This document shows, in pieces, positions 42,978-51,506 of a stretch of 64,000 bases of DNA. The notes beneath the pieces were generated by a model that did no database searches, had not been told where the DNA came from, and saw only the letters and a list, made by a program, of their open reading frames with translations. How positions within the stretch are numbered: the stretch's first letter is position 1; each line of letters begins with the position of its first letter. The position numbers and the translations under genes were made by a program. This stretch comes from an uncultured Collinsella sp. (GTDB taxonomy: Bacteria > Actinomycetota > Coriobacteriia > Coriobacteriales > Coriobacteriaceae): positions 32,486-96,485 of the forward strand of contig USIE01000003.1 in the NCBI GenBank assembly GCA_900554645.1. Direction: 5' to 3'.

Positions 42978-43940
42978 TTAGCGGGTGGGGTGCCAGACGT
43001 GGAGGGCGCCGGCGAGGATGTCGACCTCGATGCGCGAGGCGACAACGGGCTCGCCGTCGGCCTGAATGGGGTAGTCGGGCTCCTCAAAGGTAAGCTCGGC
43101 ATGGCGACAGCGGCGCATGCGAACCGGTGGCAGCTTGGTATGGTGGCCATCTTTGGCCGAAAGGAACATGGGAAGCGCGACCGCGCGCGGAACGGGGCCG
43201 CAGGCGTAGCAGACGTCGAGTATGCCGTCGCACGGGTCGGCGTTGGGACAGATGCGATAGCCCGAACCATAGGTGGGTCCCAGCTGGATGGCCATGATAA
43301 TCGCCCGCACGCGCTCGGCGGGCGCGCCATCAAAGCTGATGGTCATGGGGTAGTTGCGATAGCGTAGGCCAAACTGCTCAAGTCCCGAGAGAGTGTAGAG
43401 CGGGGCGCCCGTCAAGCCCGTCTTTTTGCGCAGCTTGGTGGTGCCCAGGCCGATGGCGGCATCGATGCCGACCGAAAGTGTCTGGTCGTAGTACTCAACG
43501 GTAGCCTCGCCGCTGCCGCTCGCAGGGCTCCACGAGCGAATGCGCCCGATGTCCTGGCGCTGCAGCTCGCAGGTGAGCAGCGCGCCAAAATCCTTGCCGG
43601 AGAAATCGTCGATGCCGAGCGTTTGGGCAAAATCGTTGCCGGAGCCCACGGGCAGGACGGCAAGGGCGGGGCGGGTGCCCTCCTCTTGCGTCATAAGCCC
43701 GTTGACGACCTCGTGAATCACGCCGTCGCCGCCAAGGGCGATAACGGTGCGATAGCCCTGAGCCTGTGCGGCCAGCTCCTTGGCGTGTCCCATGCGCTCG
43801 GTCAGCACCAGGTCAAACTGGGATGCGCGCGCGGTCATATCCAAAAAGCGTTGCAGGCGCTCGGCAACTTCGCGCGCCGCACCCGACTGGGCGGCTGGGT
43901 TGGCGATGATGAGCGTGCGGGCAAAATCAGTTGCATGCAT
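42978..43940 (-). CDS. Diacylglycerol/lipid kinase family protein
   Basis: This 320-residue protein has the DAGK catalytic domain at about 10-140: TLIIANPAAQSG, the nucleotide-binding VIALGGDGVIHEVVNGLM and LAVLPVGSGNDFAQTLG. The C-terminal beta-rich half ends EPDYPIQADGEPV, the usual LCB5/YegS segment. It phosphorylates a lipid such as diacylglycerol or a sphingoid/polyprenol lipid. The ATG at 43940 lies seven bases after CGGGAG. It is downstream of the ClC gene in the same direction. Confidence 0.88.
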   Translation of the reverse strand: MHATDFARTLIIANPAAQSGAAREVAERLQRFLDMTARASQFDLVLTERMGHAKELAAQAQGYRTVIALGGDGVIHEVVNGLMTQEEGTRPALAVLPVGSGNDFAQTLGIDDFSGKDFGALLTCELQRQDIGRIRSWSPASGSGEATVEYYDQTLSVGIDAAIGLGTTKLRKKTGLTGAPLYTLSGLEQFGLRYRNYPMTISFDGAPAERVRAIIMAIQLGPTYGSGYRICPNADPCDGILDVCYACGPVPRAVALPMFLSAKDGHHTKLPPVRMRRCRHAELTFEEPDYPIQADGEPVVASRIEVDILAGALHVWHPTR

Positions 43941-44027
43941 GGGGCGACTCCCGGCGTATGACGTGACGGTGCGGTCGCGCTCAGGTCGAATTGCCCCCGA
44001 TTGTGGCTGCACGGCGAATACTAACGT

Positions 44028-45449
44028 CTACTCTATCAGGTCGTTGTGGCGCTCGATGGCATCCGCTACCGTACCGCCCTCATCCACAATAAGCGAACGG
44101 CGCTTGGGTGAGATGATGCGCTGGGCGGGGTACACGCCGCGGTGTCCGCCGGTTAGGTAGCTGATAAAGGCCACGATGACAAAGAACCCGGCGGCCGTGC
44201 CGTGGAACAGGTCGATGGCCATCATGCAGGTGGTGATGGGCACGTTGAGGCCGGCGCAGAACACGCCGAGCATGCCGAGAGCCGCCAGAAAACTGGGGTC
44301 GAGCCCGGTAAGGCAACCTATCCAGCCACCGAGTGCCGCACCGATGCCAAACAGGGGCGTGACCTCGCCGCCTTGGAAGCCAGCGCCCAAGGTGAGCGCT
44401 GTGACGACCAACTTGATGACTGCGTCCGCCAGGGTGGTGTTGCCGGCAAATCCGGCGCCGGAAAGCCACGTGGAAAGGCCGGCGTAGTCCCAGGCGTCGA
44501 GGAGGGCATAGGCGGCCAAAACCACGAGTGCGCCTATGAGTGCGCGAACGAGGTAATTGGTGATAAAGCGACCGTACAGGCTCTTGACGGTTCGAACTGA
44601 CCAGGCAAAGAGGCGTGCCGTCAGACCGAAGATAATGGCACTGATAACAACGATGACAACCGTCCGTGGTGTCATGTTGGGAACGCTGGCGATAACATTC
44701 GCCTCGTACTCGGTTCCCAAGGCAAGCGACGTAAAGTAGCCGGTAAACGAAGCGACCAGGCAGTAGATGCCCGCGGTGTAGTCGATCTTGCCGATGAAGC
44801 ACATCTCCATGCCAAAGAAAGCCCCGGCAAGGGGCGAGCCGAACACGGCGCCAAAGGCCGACGAGATGCCGGCGAGCATGAGGTCGTGGTGGTCATGCTT
44901 TTTGAGGTGGGCGAGGCTCGAGATGTTGCTGGCGATGGTGCCGCCAATCTGCACCGCAGCTCCCTCGCGACCGGCCGAGCCGCCGGTGAGGTGCGTGAGC
45001 GTGGAGCAGACGAAGGTGAGGATGGCCATGCGCATATGGATGAGGCGTGTGCCCAGAGCGGAGTCGATGACCAGGTTGTTGCCACGCTTGGCGGCGAGAC
45101 CGTGGTTTTTGTACACCCATGCGGTGGCAACGCCCACAACGGGAAGCAGCGCGTAAATCCACGCATGGTGCTCGCGATAGTCGGTCGCGATATTTAATGA
45201 GGCCAAAAACGCCCAAGCGGCAACGCCCATGGCGAGCGAGACGGTGACGACGAGTACGAGCAACTTAGTGCTCGCTAGTAGGTTGCGGGCGTTGCGGCGC
45301 GTGTCGGCAGCCAAGAGATGCTCGGAGCGGGTAAGTTGATGCCTGCCTGCCGTGATGACGTCATTAAGGGAGAAAAAACCGCCGTCGTCGAGCGGCTGGA
45401 AATGATCCTGCGCTTTGTTTGCGCTTTCGGGTTTGTCGTTATGAGCCAT
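44028..45449 (-). CDS. ClC-type chloride channel/transporter
   Basis: This 473-residue protein has about eleven membrane helices. The selectivity-filter region reads LTGGSAGREGAAVQIGGT, keeping the gating Glu of the GREGx motif, and a later AGFQGGEVTPLFGIGAALGG corresponds to the GxFxP region, here GGEVTP. VPITTCMMAIDLF is also typical. The cytoplasmic N-terminus is about 65 residues; no CBS domains are present. The ATG at 45449 follows AAGAGGAACGT. Whether it is a channel or a proton/fluoride exchanger cannot be told. Confidence 0.85.
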   Translation of the reverse strand: MAHNDKPESANKAQDHFQPLDDGGFFSLNDVITAGRHQLTRSEHLLAADTRRNARNLLASTKLLVLVVTVSLAMGVAAWAFLASLNIATDYREHHAWIYALLPVVGVATAWVYKNHGLAAKRGNNLVIDSALGTRLIHMRMAILTFVCSTLTHLTGGSAGREGAAVQIGGTIASNISSLAHLKKHDHHDLMLAGISSAFGAVFGSPLAGAFFGMEMCFIGKIDYTAGIYCLVASFTGYFTSLALGTEYEANVIASVPNMTPRTVVIVVISAIIFGLTARLFAWSVRTVKSLYGRFITNYLVRALIGALVVLAAYALLDAWDYAGLSTWLSGAGFAGNTTLADAVIKLVVTALTLGAGFQGGEVTPLFGIGAALGGWIGCLTGLDPSFLAALGMLGVFCAGLNVPITTCMMAIDLFHGTAAGFFVIVAFISYLTGGHRGVYPAQRIISPKRRSLIVDEGGTVADAIERHNDLIE

Positions 45450-45660
45450 ACGTTCCTCTTTTAGGTTGCAACGCAAGCAATTATAAAACGCGGTAAACGC
45501 GACGAGCCGGTGGGTTGGTTTCCATTCTGTTTCGCGGCCTGCAACCGACAGGTGTATTTGCGGGTACAGGCCGAGTCGCGGTCGTGCGTCGGGGGATTAT
45601 ACTGAGACAAGCATAAAGAATTGGCGCCCCTGTTGTGCGCCGTGGCATTAAGAGGTGCAT

Positions 45661-46923
45661 ATGGCAGAGAAACTCATACCGTTGGAGGATGCGCAGTCGA
45701 TTGTTTTGTCGCACGTTGCTCCGACGGATCTCATCGAGATTCCCGTGTGGCAGGCGGCTGGTTTTCCCTTGGCCGAGGACGCGGTGGCCGATATCGACAT
45801 CTCGCCGTTTGCCAACAGCGCTATGGACGGATATGCCGTGCGCTCGGCGGACTTGGCGCAGGCATCTGGCGAGGCGCCGGTGACGCTCGACGTTATCGGA
45901 CACGAGGCCGCGGGCCATGTGTTTGAGGGCGCAATCGGCGCGGGCGAGACGGTCCGCATCATGACGGGCGCGCCGGTACCCGAAGGTGCCGATGCCGTGG
46001 TGAAGTATGAGATCGTTGATGTGCTCGACGGTGACGGCAACGAGGGCTCGCGTGTGAGGTTCTCGGCGCCGGCCAAGGTGGGGGAGAACGTTCGCTCGGC
46101 TGCTGAGGAAGCTCATGCCGGCGACGTCGTGATGCGCGCCGGCGAGGTTGTGGCTCCGGCGGGCGCCGGCCTGCTGGCGAGCGCCGGGTATGCGAACGTG
46201 AAGGTGCATGCCGCTCCGCGCGTGGGCATTATCTCGCTGGGCACGGAGCTGGTCGCGCCGAGTGAACTGCCGGCGCGCGGGCAGATTCGCGACTCCAACT
46301 CGTCGGCGTTAATGGCCGAAGCACTCGATGCCGGCGCCGAGCCCGTGTTCTACGGCATTGCGCCCGATGATGAGCAGGCGATTGCCGAGCTGGTGCATCG
46401 TGCCGTGCAGGAGTGCGATTTTGTCATTACGAGCGGTGGTGCCTCGGCGGGTGACTACGACTACGTGACGGCGCTGGTTAAGCGCGAGGGCGAGGTGCTC
46501 TTCGATCGCATCTCGATGCGTCCCGGCAAGGCCATCACGTTTGGCCTGCTTGGGGGCAAGCCGTATTTGGGGCTTTCGGGCAATCCCGCGGCGGCGTATG
46601 TGGGCTTTGAGATGCTCGCGCGCCCGGCGATCCGCAAGATGCGCGGCTTTGCCGAGGGCGTGCGTCCCGTGCAGCAGGCGACGCTCACACACGGCGTGAA
46701 AAAGCGCCAGGACCGACGCTTCTTCGATCGCGCCACGGTTTTGCGCGACCCCGAGACCGGTGAGCTGTTGGTGACCGAGGCCAAGACGCAGAATTCGGCG
46801 CTGCTCGGCACGATGCAGCGTGCCAACTGCCTGTTGCGTATTGACGAAGGACCGTGCGAGCTCAAGGCGGGCGACGTCGTGGACGTCGTGCGTGTCGACC
46901 TGCCTGAGGGCACGGTGCTATAG
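45661..46923 (+). CDS. moeA: Molybdopterin molybdenumtransferase MoeA
   Basis: MoeA inserts molybdate into adenylated molybdopterin. The 420-residue product shows PFANSAMDGYAVR, MTGAPVPEGADAVVKYE, GIISLGTELV, GQIRDSNS, the active-site SGGASAGDYDYV with the catalytic Asp, and RPGKAITFGLLGGKPYLGLSGNPAAAYVGFE. The ATG at 45661 is preceded by AAGAGG; the in-frame GTG at 45655 overlaps that site. It is cotranscribed with mogA, 10 bases downstream, and lies just ahead of modABC. Confidence 0.95.
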   Translation: MAEKLIPLEDAQSIVLSHVAPTDLIEIPVWQAAGFPLAEDAVADIDISPFANSAMDGYAVRSADLAQASGEAPVTLDVIGHEAAGHVFEGAIGAGETVRIMTGAPVPEGADAVVKYEIVDVLDGDGNEGSRVRFSAPAKVGENVRSAAEEAHAGDVVMRAGEVVAPAGAGLLASAGYANVKVHAAPRVGIISLGTELVAPSELPARGQIRDSNSSALMAEALDAGAEPVFYGIAPDDEQAIAELVHRAVQECDFVITSGGASAGDYDYVTALVKREGEVLFDRISMRPGKAITFGLLGGKPYLGLSGNPAAAYVGFEMLARPAIRKMRGFAEGVRPVQQATLTHGVKKRQDRRFFDRATVLRDPETGELLVTEAKTQNSALLGTMQRANCLLRIDEGPCELKAGDVVDVVRVDLPEGTVL

Positions 46924-46933
46924 GAGGAATACT

Positions 46934-47413
46934 ATGGACTTGAAGATTTCGATTGTGACGTGCTCGGATACGCGCGATCTTGCCCAGGACGAGGCTGGAG
47001 CCGCCCTCGAGGAACTTATCGAGGCGCAGGGCTGGACGGTCGCCTCACATGTGGTCGTGCGCGACGACGTCAGCGAAATCGGTGATGCCATTGTGGAAGC
47101 CGCCGATGAGTGCCACGCCAATGTCGTGCTCACCTGCGGCGGCACGGGTCTTTCGATGCGCGATGTAACGCCCGAGGCGACGCGTTCCGTCTGCGACCGC
47201 GATGTGCCGGGTATTGCCGAGGCGATTCGCGCGTACTCGATGACCAAGACGCGCCGCGCTATGCTCTCGCGTGCCGTGTGCATGCAGCGTGGGTATACAC
47301 TTGTCATCAACTTTCCGGGATCTACGAAAGCGGCCCGCGAAAGCTGGGAGGCCGTGAGCGACCAGCTGGAGCATGCGGCCCAAATGACGGCGGGCGGCGG
47401 ACATACCAACTAA
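46934..47413 (+). CDS. mogA: Molybdopterin adenylyltransferase (MogA/MoaB family)
   Basis: This 159-residue enzyme adenylates molybdopterin before molybdenum insertion. It shows ISIVTCSDTRD, VVLTCGGTGLSMRDVTPEATRSV, the family nucleotide-binding motif with catalytic Asp/Glu, SRAVCMQRGYTLVINFPGSTKAARE. AGGAGG precedes the ATG at 46934. A MoaB-like role is also possible; adjacency to moeA supports MogA. A terminator follows. Confidence 0.92.
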   Translation: MDLKISIVTCSDTRDLAQDEAGAALEELIEAQGWTVASHVVVRDDVSEIGDAIVEAADECHANVVLTCGGTGLSMRDVTPEATRSVCDRDVPGIAEAIRAYSMTKTRRAMLSRAVCMQRGYTLVINFPGSTKAARESWEAVSDQLEHAAQMTAGGGHTN

Positions 47414-47426
47414 GTAGTTTACCTGC

Positions 47427-47461
47427 GGCGGAGCGACCTTGCGAGTCGCTCCGCCTTCTCT
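47427..47461 (+). terminator. Terminator of moeA-mogA
   Basis: Eleven perfectly paired bases (GGCGGAGCGAC / GTCGCTCCGCC) with a seven-base loop and TTCTCTT. Confidence 0.85.
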
Positions 47462-47619
47462 TATGCAGCGACTGTGCGAACTGTCTCGTGGTTATCGGTA
47501 AAAGATAATTATCAGGCGAGAGATGTTTACCACTAACATTATTCGCGCATAAGTATAATCTAGTAACAGAATAAAGCCTGCGGCGGGGTGCCCGGGCATA
47601 GCGTTCGGAAGGGTTGAAT

Positions 47620-48492
47620 ATGTTCGATATGGTTTCTCGCCGCGGTTTCGTCTCGCTTTCTGCTGCCGCTGCCGCCGGCCTTGGCCTTGCCGGCTGCTCG
47701 GGCAACAAGACGTCCGAGCCGGCCGGATCCGATGCTGGTTCTGCTAAGGCATCTTCCAAGAAAGTTGCCGAGCTGCAGGTCTTTGCTGCCAACTCGCTCG
47801 AGAAGGCTCTGCCCGAGGTTCAGGAGCTCTACACCGACCAGACCGGTACCACCTTTGCCGACACGCAGTTTAAGGCCTCCGGCGACCTCGTCGAGCAGAT
47901 GCGCGCCGGTGCTGCGGTCGACGTGCTCATCACGGCCTCCAAGGGCACCATGGACGACGCCGAGGCCGCCGAGCTTGTCGACGCCGACACCCGTGAGGAC
48001 ATGTTCGTCAACGACCTCGTGATCATCCGCGCCGAGGGCTCTGACACCAAGGTCGAGGCCATCGCCGACGTCGCGAACCTGGACGGCAAAATCGCCATTG
48101 GCGACGCCAAGACCGTTCCTGCCGGCAAGTACGCCAACCAGGCGCTGGCTTCTGTGGGCCTCTATACCGGCACCGAGGGCGACGACGGCGAGTACGCGCC
48201 CGAGCTCGCCGACAAGGTAGCACTGGCCGACAAGGTCGGCACCGCTGCTTCTTACGTCTCTACAGGCGACTGCGTGGCCGGTTTTGTCTACAGCTCCGAC
48301 ATCTTCCGCTACGACGGCATTGAGGAGGCCTTCGTGTGCCCCGAGGATTCGCACAAGCCCATCGTGTACCCGGGTGCCGTTGCCGAGAGCTCCGAGCACG
48401 CCGACGAGGCCAAGGCGTTTATCGACTTCTGCCTGACCAACAAGAAGGCCCAGAAGATTTGGGCCAAGTACGGCTTTGAGCTTTCCGAGTAG
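47620..48492 (+). CDS. modA: Molybdate ABC transporter substrate-binding lipoprotein ModA
   Basis: This periplasm-side molybdate/tungstate binding protein has 290 residues. The N-terminus combines twin arginines (SRRGF) with a lipobox GLAGC, suggesting a Tat-dependent lipoprotein. The mature domain shows ELQVFAANSLEKALPEVQ, ASGDLVEQMRAGAAVDVLI, the binding AIGDAKTVPAGKYANQAL and YSSDIF. The ATG at 47620 follows GGAAGGG. A TATAAT (47554-47559) in the AT-rich leader is a likely -10 element. Confidence 0.92.
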   Translation: MFDMVSRRGFVSLSAAAAAGLGLAGCSGNKTSEPAGSDAGSAKASSKKVAELQVFAANSLEKALPEVQELYTDQTGTTFADTQFKASGDLVEQMRAGAAVDVLITASKGTMDDAEAAELVDADTREDMFVNDLVIIRAEGSDTKVEAIADVANLDGKIAIGDAKTVPAGKYANQALASVGLYTGTEGDDGEYAPELADKVALADKVGTAASYVSTGDCVAGFVYSSDIFRYDGIEEAFVCPEDSHKPIVYPGAVAESSEHADEAKAFIDFCLTNKKAQKIWAKYGFELSE

Positions 48493-48560
48493 TGCGGCTT
48501 GGCGCGATAATTCCATCGTTTTGATTTTCACCCCGTCCCTGTATTCTCTTGGAGCTTTTC

Positions 48561-50003
48561 GTGCTTAATAGATTCCGCATGCTTGTCGCCTGTGCTTTGA
48601 CCTTCGCGCTTTGCTGGGTGCCGGGATTTGCGTTTGCTGGGGACGCTGAAGAAGGGGCCCAGGTTGCTGCGACCGCTCATGGGCTTTCCTATGGGATCGA
48701 GGGTTTTGAGCGGTTGGCCAAGGGGACCGCTCGTGCCATGGAGGGCCAACCTGAGGGCTACCGGTTTCCCGTTGACGAGGACGTGGACCTTGTAGTGGCG
48801 CCTGCTGCCGATCGCGTTGTGGTGTGGATATCGCCCAAGGCGGTCGAGAAGTATGGGTTGGATCCGCAGGACAACGAGTGCGTATCGGGTCTCAAGGCCC
48901 TCGTCTGCGAGCTCGACAGCACAAACTGCATGGGAGGTGCGCAGCTGGGGGACGTGGATCTTCCTTGGTATGTCACCGCGGAAACAACGTTTGATGCCGG
49001 CGGGTATACCTATGGCTTTGACGAGCGCGGTGCGGATGGGGACCGCTATGTGGTGATTGCATCAGCCTCGGGTGATGCCAAGGGCGGCGCGCGTTGGCTT
49101 GATAGCGCTCAAATGGTAGAGGCATCGTCTGTCGTGTTGCGGGATGAGCAGGGGCCCTTGACCTCTCTGGCTTCCTTTTTGGGCGACATCGACTATCGCC
49201 CGTTTTGGGTGTCCATTAGAACGAGCGGCCTTGCCCTGCTGATCTCCTTTGCGCTGGGCCTGTTCGCCGCGTGGAAGACTATGGGTACCTCGAGTCGCAT
49301 CAAGGGCCTGCTCGATTCGGTCTTTACGATTCCTATGGTGCTGCCGCCCACGGTCTGCGGCTTTCTGCTGCTTATGCTATTTGGTCGATCGACCGGGGTC
49401 GGTCGGTGGCTCATTGCGAACGGCATCTCGATCGTCTTTACCTGGCCTGCGGCGGTGATATCTGCCGTCGTTGTGTCGTTTCCGCTGGTCTACCGCACGG
49501 CGCTCGGAGCCTTCGAGAGCCTCGACACGCAGATGCTCGACGCCGCGCGCACGCTGGGCTGGTCCGAGCGCCGCATCTTTACCAAGCTTATGATGCCGCT
49601 TGGCTGGCCCTCGATTGCCGCCGGCACGGTGCTTGCCTTTGCCCGCGCGATGGGCGAGTTTGGCTGCACCCTGTTCTTTGCGGGCAACTACGCCGGTATT
49701 ACGCAGACCATTCCCATCGCCATCTACTTTGAGTGGATGGGCGGCAATACCTCGGTTGCCCTCTTTTGGGTTGTCGTCGTGATCGTGTTTAGTTTCCTAG
49801 TCATCCTATTCATCAACATGTACACGGCGCATTCGCAAAAGTATCGCGAGCGGGGCCTTTCCCGCGCGGAGCGCAAGCAGGCCAAAAATCTCGCCGGACA
49901 GGGCGATTCGCTCGACCCGGCGGGTGGTGATGCCTTGCGTATCGATCGCGAGGCGCTGGCCGAGCTCATGCGCGATGATGCGGCGCCGCAGGGAGGTCGA
50001 TAA
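48561..50003 (+). CDS. modB: Molybdate ABC transporter permease ModB with an extra N-terminal outer domain
   Basis: The C-terminal half (about 215-440) is a normal ModB permease: SIRTSGLALLISFALGLFAAW, FTIPMVLPPTVCGFLLLML, LVYRTALGAFESLDTQMLDAARTLGWSERRIFTKLMMPLGWPS (EAA loop) and FARAMGEFGCTLFFAGN. Before it lie a signal-like helix (about 1-25) and a 190-residue hydrophilic, probably extracytoplasmic region with no recognised domain (VDEDVDLVVAPAADRVVVWI, WYVTAETTFDAGGYTYGF). Normal ModB is about 225-270 residues; this is 480 and also has a charged 50-residue C-terminal tail. The start is GTG 48561, six bases after TTGGAG. Confidence 0.85.
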   Translation: MLNRFRMLVACALTFALCWVPGFAFAGDAEEGAQVAATAHGLSYGIEGFERLAKGTARAMEGQPEGYRFPVDEDVDLVVAPAADRVVVWISPKAVEKYGLDPQDNECVSGLKALVCELDSTNCMGGAQLGDVDLPWYVTAETTFDAGGYTYGFDERGADGDRYVVIASASGDAKGGARWLDSAQMVEASSVVLRDEQGPLTSLASFLGDIDYRPFWVSIRTSGLALLISFALGLFAAWKTMGTSSRIKGLLDSVFTIPMVLPPTVCGFLLLMLFGRSTGVGRWLIANGISIVFTWPAAVISAVVVSFPLVYRTALGAFESLDTQMLDAARTLGWSERRIFTKLMMPLGWPSIAAGTVLAFARAMGEFGCTLFFAGNYAGITQTIPIAIYFEWMGGNTSVALFWVVVVIVFSFLVILFINMYTAHSQKYRERGLSRAERKQAKNLAGQGDSLDPAGGDALRIDREALAELMRDDAAPQGGR

Positions 50004-50006
50004 GCT

Positions 50007-51077
50007 ATGTCGCTCGTTTTGGATATTAAGAAACGTTATCCCGGGTTTATGCTCGACATGCAGCTTGAGGCCGGCGAGGAACGCGTGGCGCTGCTCGGTG
50101 CCTCCGGATGCGGCAAGAGCTGTACCTTGCGCTGCATCGCCGGCGTGGAGACGCCCGACGAGGGCAACATCGTCGTCAATGGTGTGACCTTCTTTGACTC
50201 GGCCGCGGGTATTAACCTGTCGCCCCAGGAGCGCAAGTGCGCCCTGCTGTTCCAAAACTATCAGCTGTTTCCCAATATGACGGTGGCCGATAACGTGTGC
50301 GCCGGTGTAAAGGGCGCGGGCGACGCCGCGGCTCGCAAAAGGTTGGCGGAGCGCTATCTGGGCATTTTCGGTCTAGCCGATTTTGCCGACCGCTATCCCG
50401 CGCGCCTCTCGGGCGGTCAGCAGCAACGCGTGGCGCTTGCCCGCATGGTGGCGGCGCATCCGGGCATTTTTATGTTCGACGAGCCCATGAGCGCGCTCGA
50501 TTCCTATCTTAAGAGCGCCCTCGAGCAGAACATGCTCGACCTGTTCGATGTGTGCAACCGCACCGTGCTCTACGTGAGCCACGACATCGACGAGGCGTGC
50601 CGCCTGTGCCAGCGTATCTGTGTGATGCACGACGGGCATGTTGAGGAGATCGGCTCCGTCGAGGACGTGGTCCGCCGTCCGCAGACGCTGGCGGCGCTGC
50701 GCCTGACGGGCTGCAAGAACACAAGCCGGGCGCGCAAGATCGGCGACGAAGAAGTTGAGGCCCTCGACTGGGGCATGACCTTTAACGTGGGTCGCGCGGT
50801 CCCCGATAATGTGGCGTACCTGGGCGTTCGCGCAAGCTATTTCCATGTTGACAATCGCGTTGAGCGGGGCCGTAACAGCTACGATTTGCATGTGGCCCGT
50901 GTGAGCGATTCGCGCTTTGAGCGGCTGGTGCTGCTGGACGTGCCGCGCGTCGATGCGCCCACGCGTTTGCAGTGGAAGGTCAACAAGGTGGGCGTGCCTG
51001 TCGACGAGCTGCCGCAGGCCGACGAGACCCTGCGCATGCACTTCGATGCGAGTAGGATTCACCTGGTTTGTCGATAG
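50007..51077 (+). CDS. modC: Molybdate ABC transporter ATP-binding protein ModC
   Basis: This 356-residue ATPase shows Walker A GASGCGKSC, Q-loop LFQNYQLFPNMTVADNV, signature [14 protein letters not shown], Walker B IFMFDEPMSALD and the switch His in LYVSHDIDEA. About 250-356 form a TOBE/Mop-like beta domain (NVAYLGVRASYFHV). It starts three bases after modB. Together modABC import molybdate or tungstate. Confidence 0.92.
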   Translation: MSLVLDIKKRYPGFMLDMQLEAGEERVALLGASGCGKSCTLRCIAGVETPDEGNIVVNGVTFFDSAAGINLSPQERKCALLFQNYQLFPNMTVADNVCAGVKGAGDAAARKRLAERYLGIFGLADFADRYPARLSGGQQQRVALARMVAAHPGIFMFDEPMSALDSYLKSALEQNMLDLFDVCNRTVLYVSHDIDEACRLCQRICVMHDGHVEEIGSVEDVVRRPQTLAALRLTGCKNTSRARKIGDEEVEALDWGMTFNVGRAVPDNVAYLGVRASYFHVDNRVERGRNSYDLHVARVSDSRFERLVLLDVPRVDAPTRLQWKVNKVGVPVDELPQADETLRMHFDASRIHLVCR

Positions 51078-51088
51078 CGCCGGGTAAT

Positions 51089-51121
51089 GCCGCCGGGGAT
51101 ATAAGCCTTGGCGGCTTTGTC
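51089..51121 (+). terminator. Terminator-like hairpin after modC
   Basis: GCCGCCGGGG pairs with CCTTGGCGGC (two G-T pairs) around ATATAAG, then TTTGTCTT, 11 bases after modC. Confidence 0.6.
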
Positions 51122-51278
51122 TTGCCGCTCGCCGAATGAGGGATGACAAACTCTTATCAATCAAGATAATTATTTATTAAACGACGGCACACGACACTGT
51201 CGTACGAATGTCAACGGTGTTCGCATGGTCGATGACCGTTGATATAGTTGACCTTATCTTGTAAAGGAGGGTGCGCAC

Positions 51279-51347
51279 ATGCCGCAGATGACATACATTC
51301 GCCGCGTTGCCGCGCGCGCCCTGTATATGGCTCGGAGCCGCATATGA
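51279..51347 (+). CDS. Short leader ORF ahead of the double-cubane cluster
   Basis: A 22-codon ORF has a strong ribosome site (AAAGGAGGG) before ATG 51279. The peptide is basic (five Arg; MTYIRRVAARALYMARSRI). Its last codons enter a hairpin, CGGAGCCG (51333-51340) / CGGCTCCG (51361-51368). It lies 160 bases before the first double-cubane gene. It may be a leader peptide controlling the cluster or a short real protein; nothing in the peptide tells which. The rest of 51122-51506 holds an inverted repeat, TCAACGGT / ACCGTTGA, and no other gene. Confidence 0.45.
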   Translation: MPQMTYIRRVAARALYMARSRI

Positions 51348-51506
51348 GCAGGTATGTTCACGGCTCCGGGAGAGACGACGCACAACTAAATAATCGACCG
51401 CAAAGCAGGTTCCCTAAAATTCCGGGTTTGAGCACGGCCGGGCAATCGCCGTCCGTCGTGCATCGATACCGCTGTTATCCGTTTTTGGTTCGAGAGGGGA
51501 ACCGTC

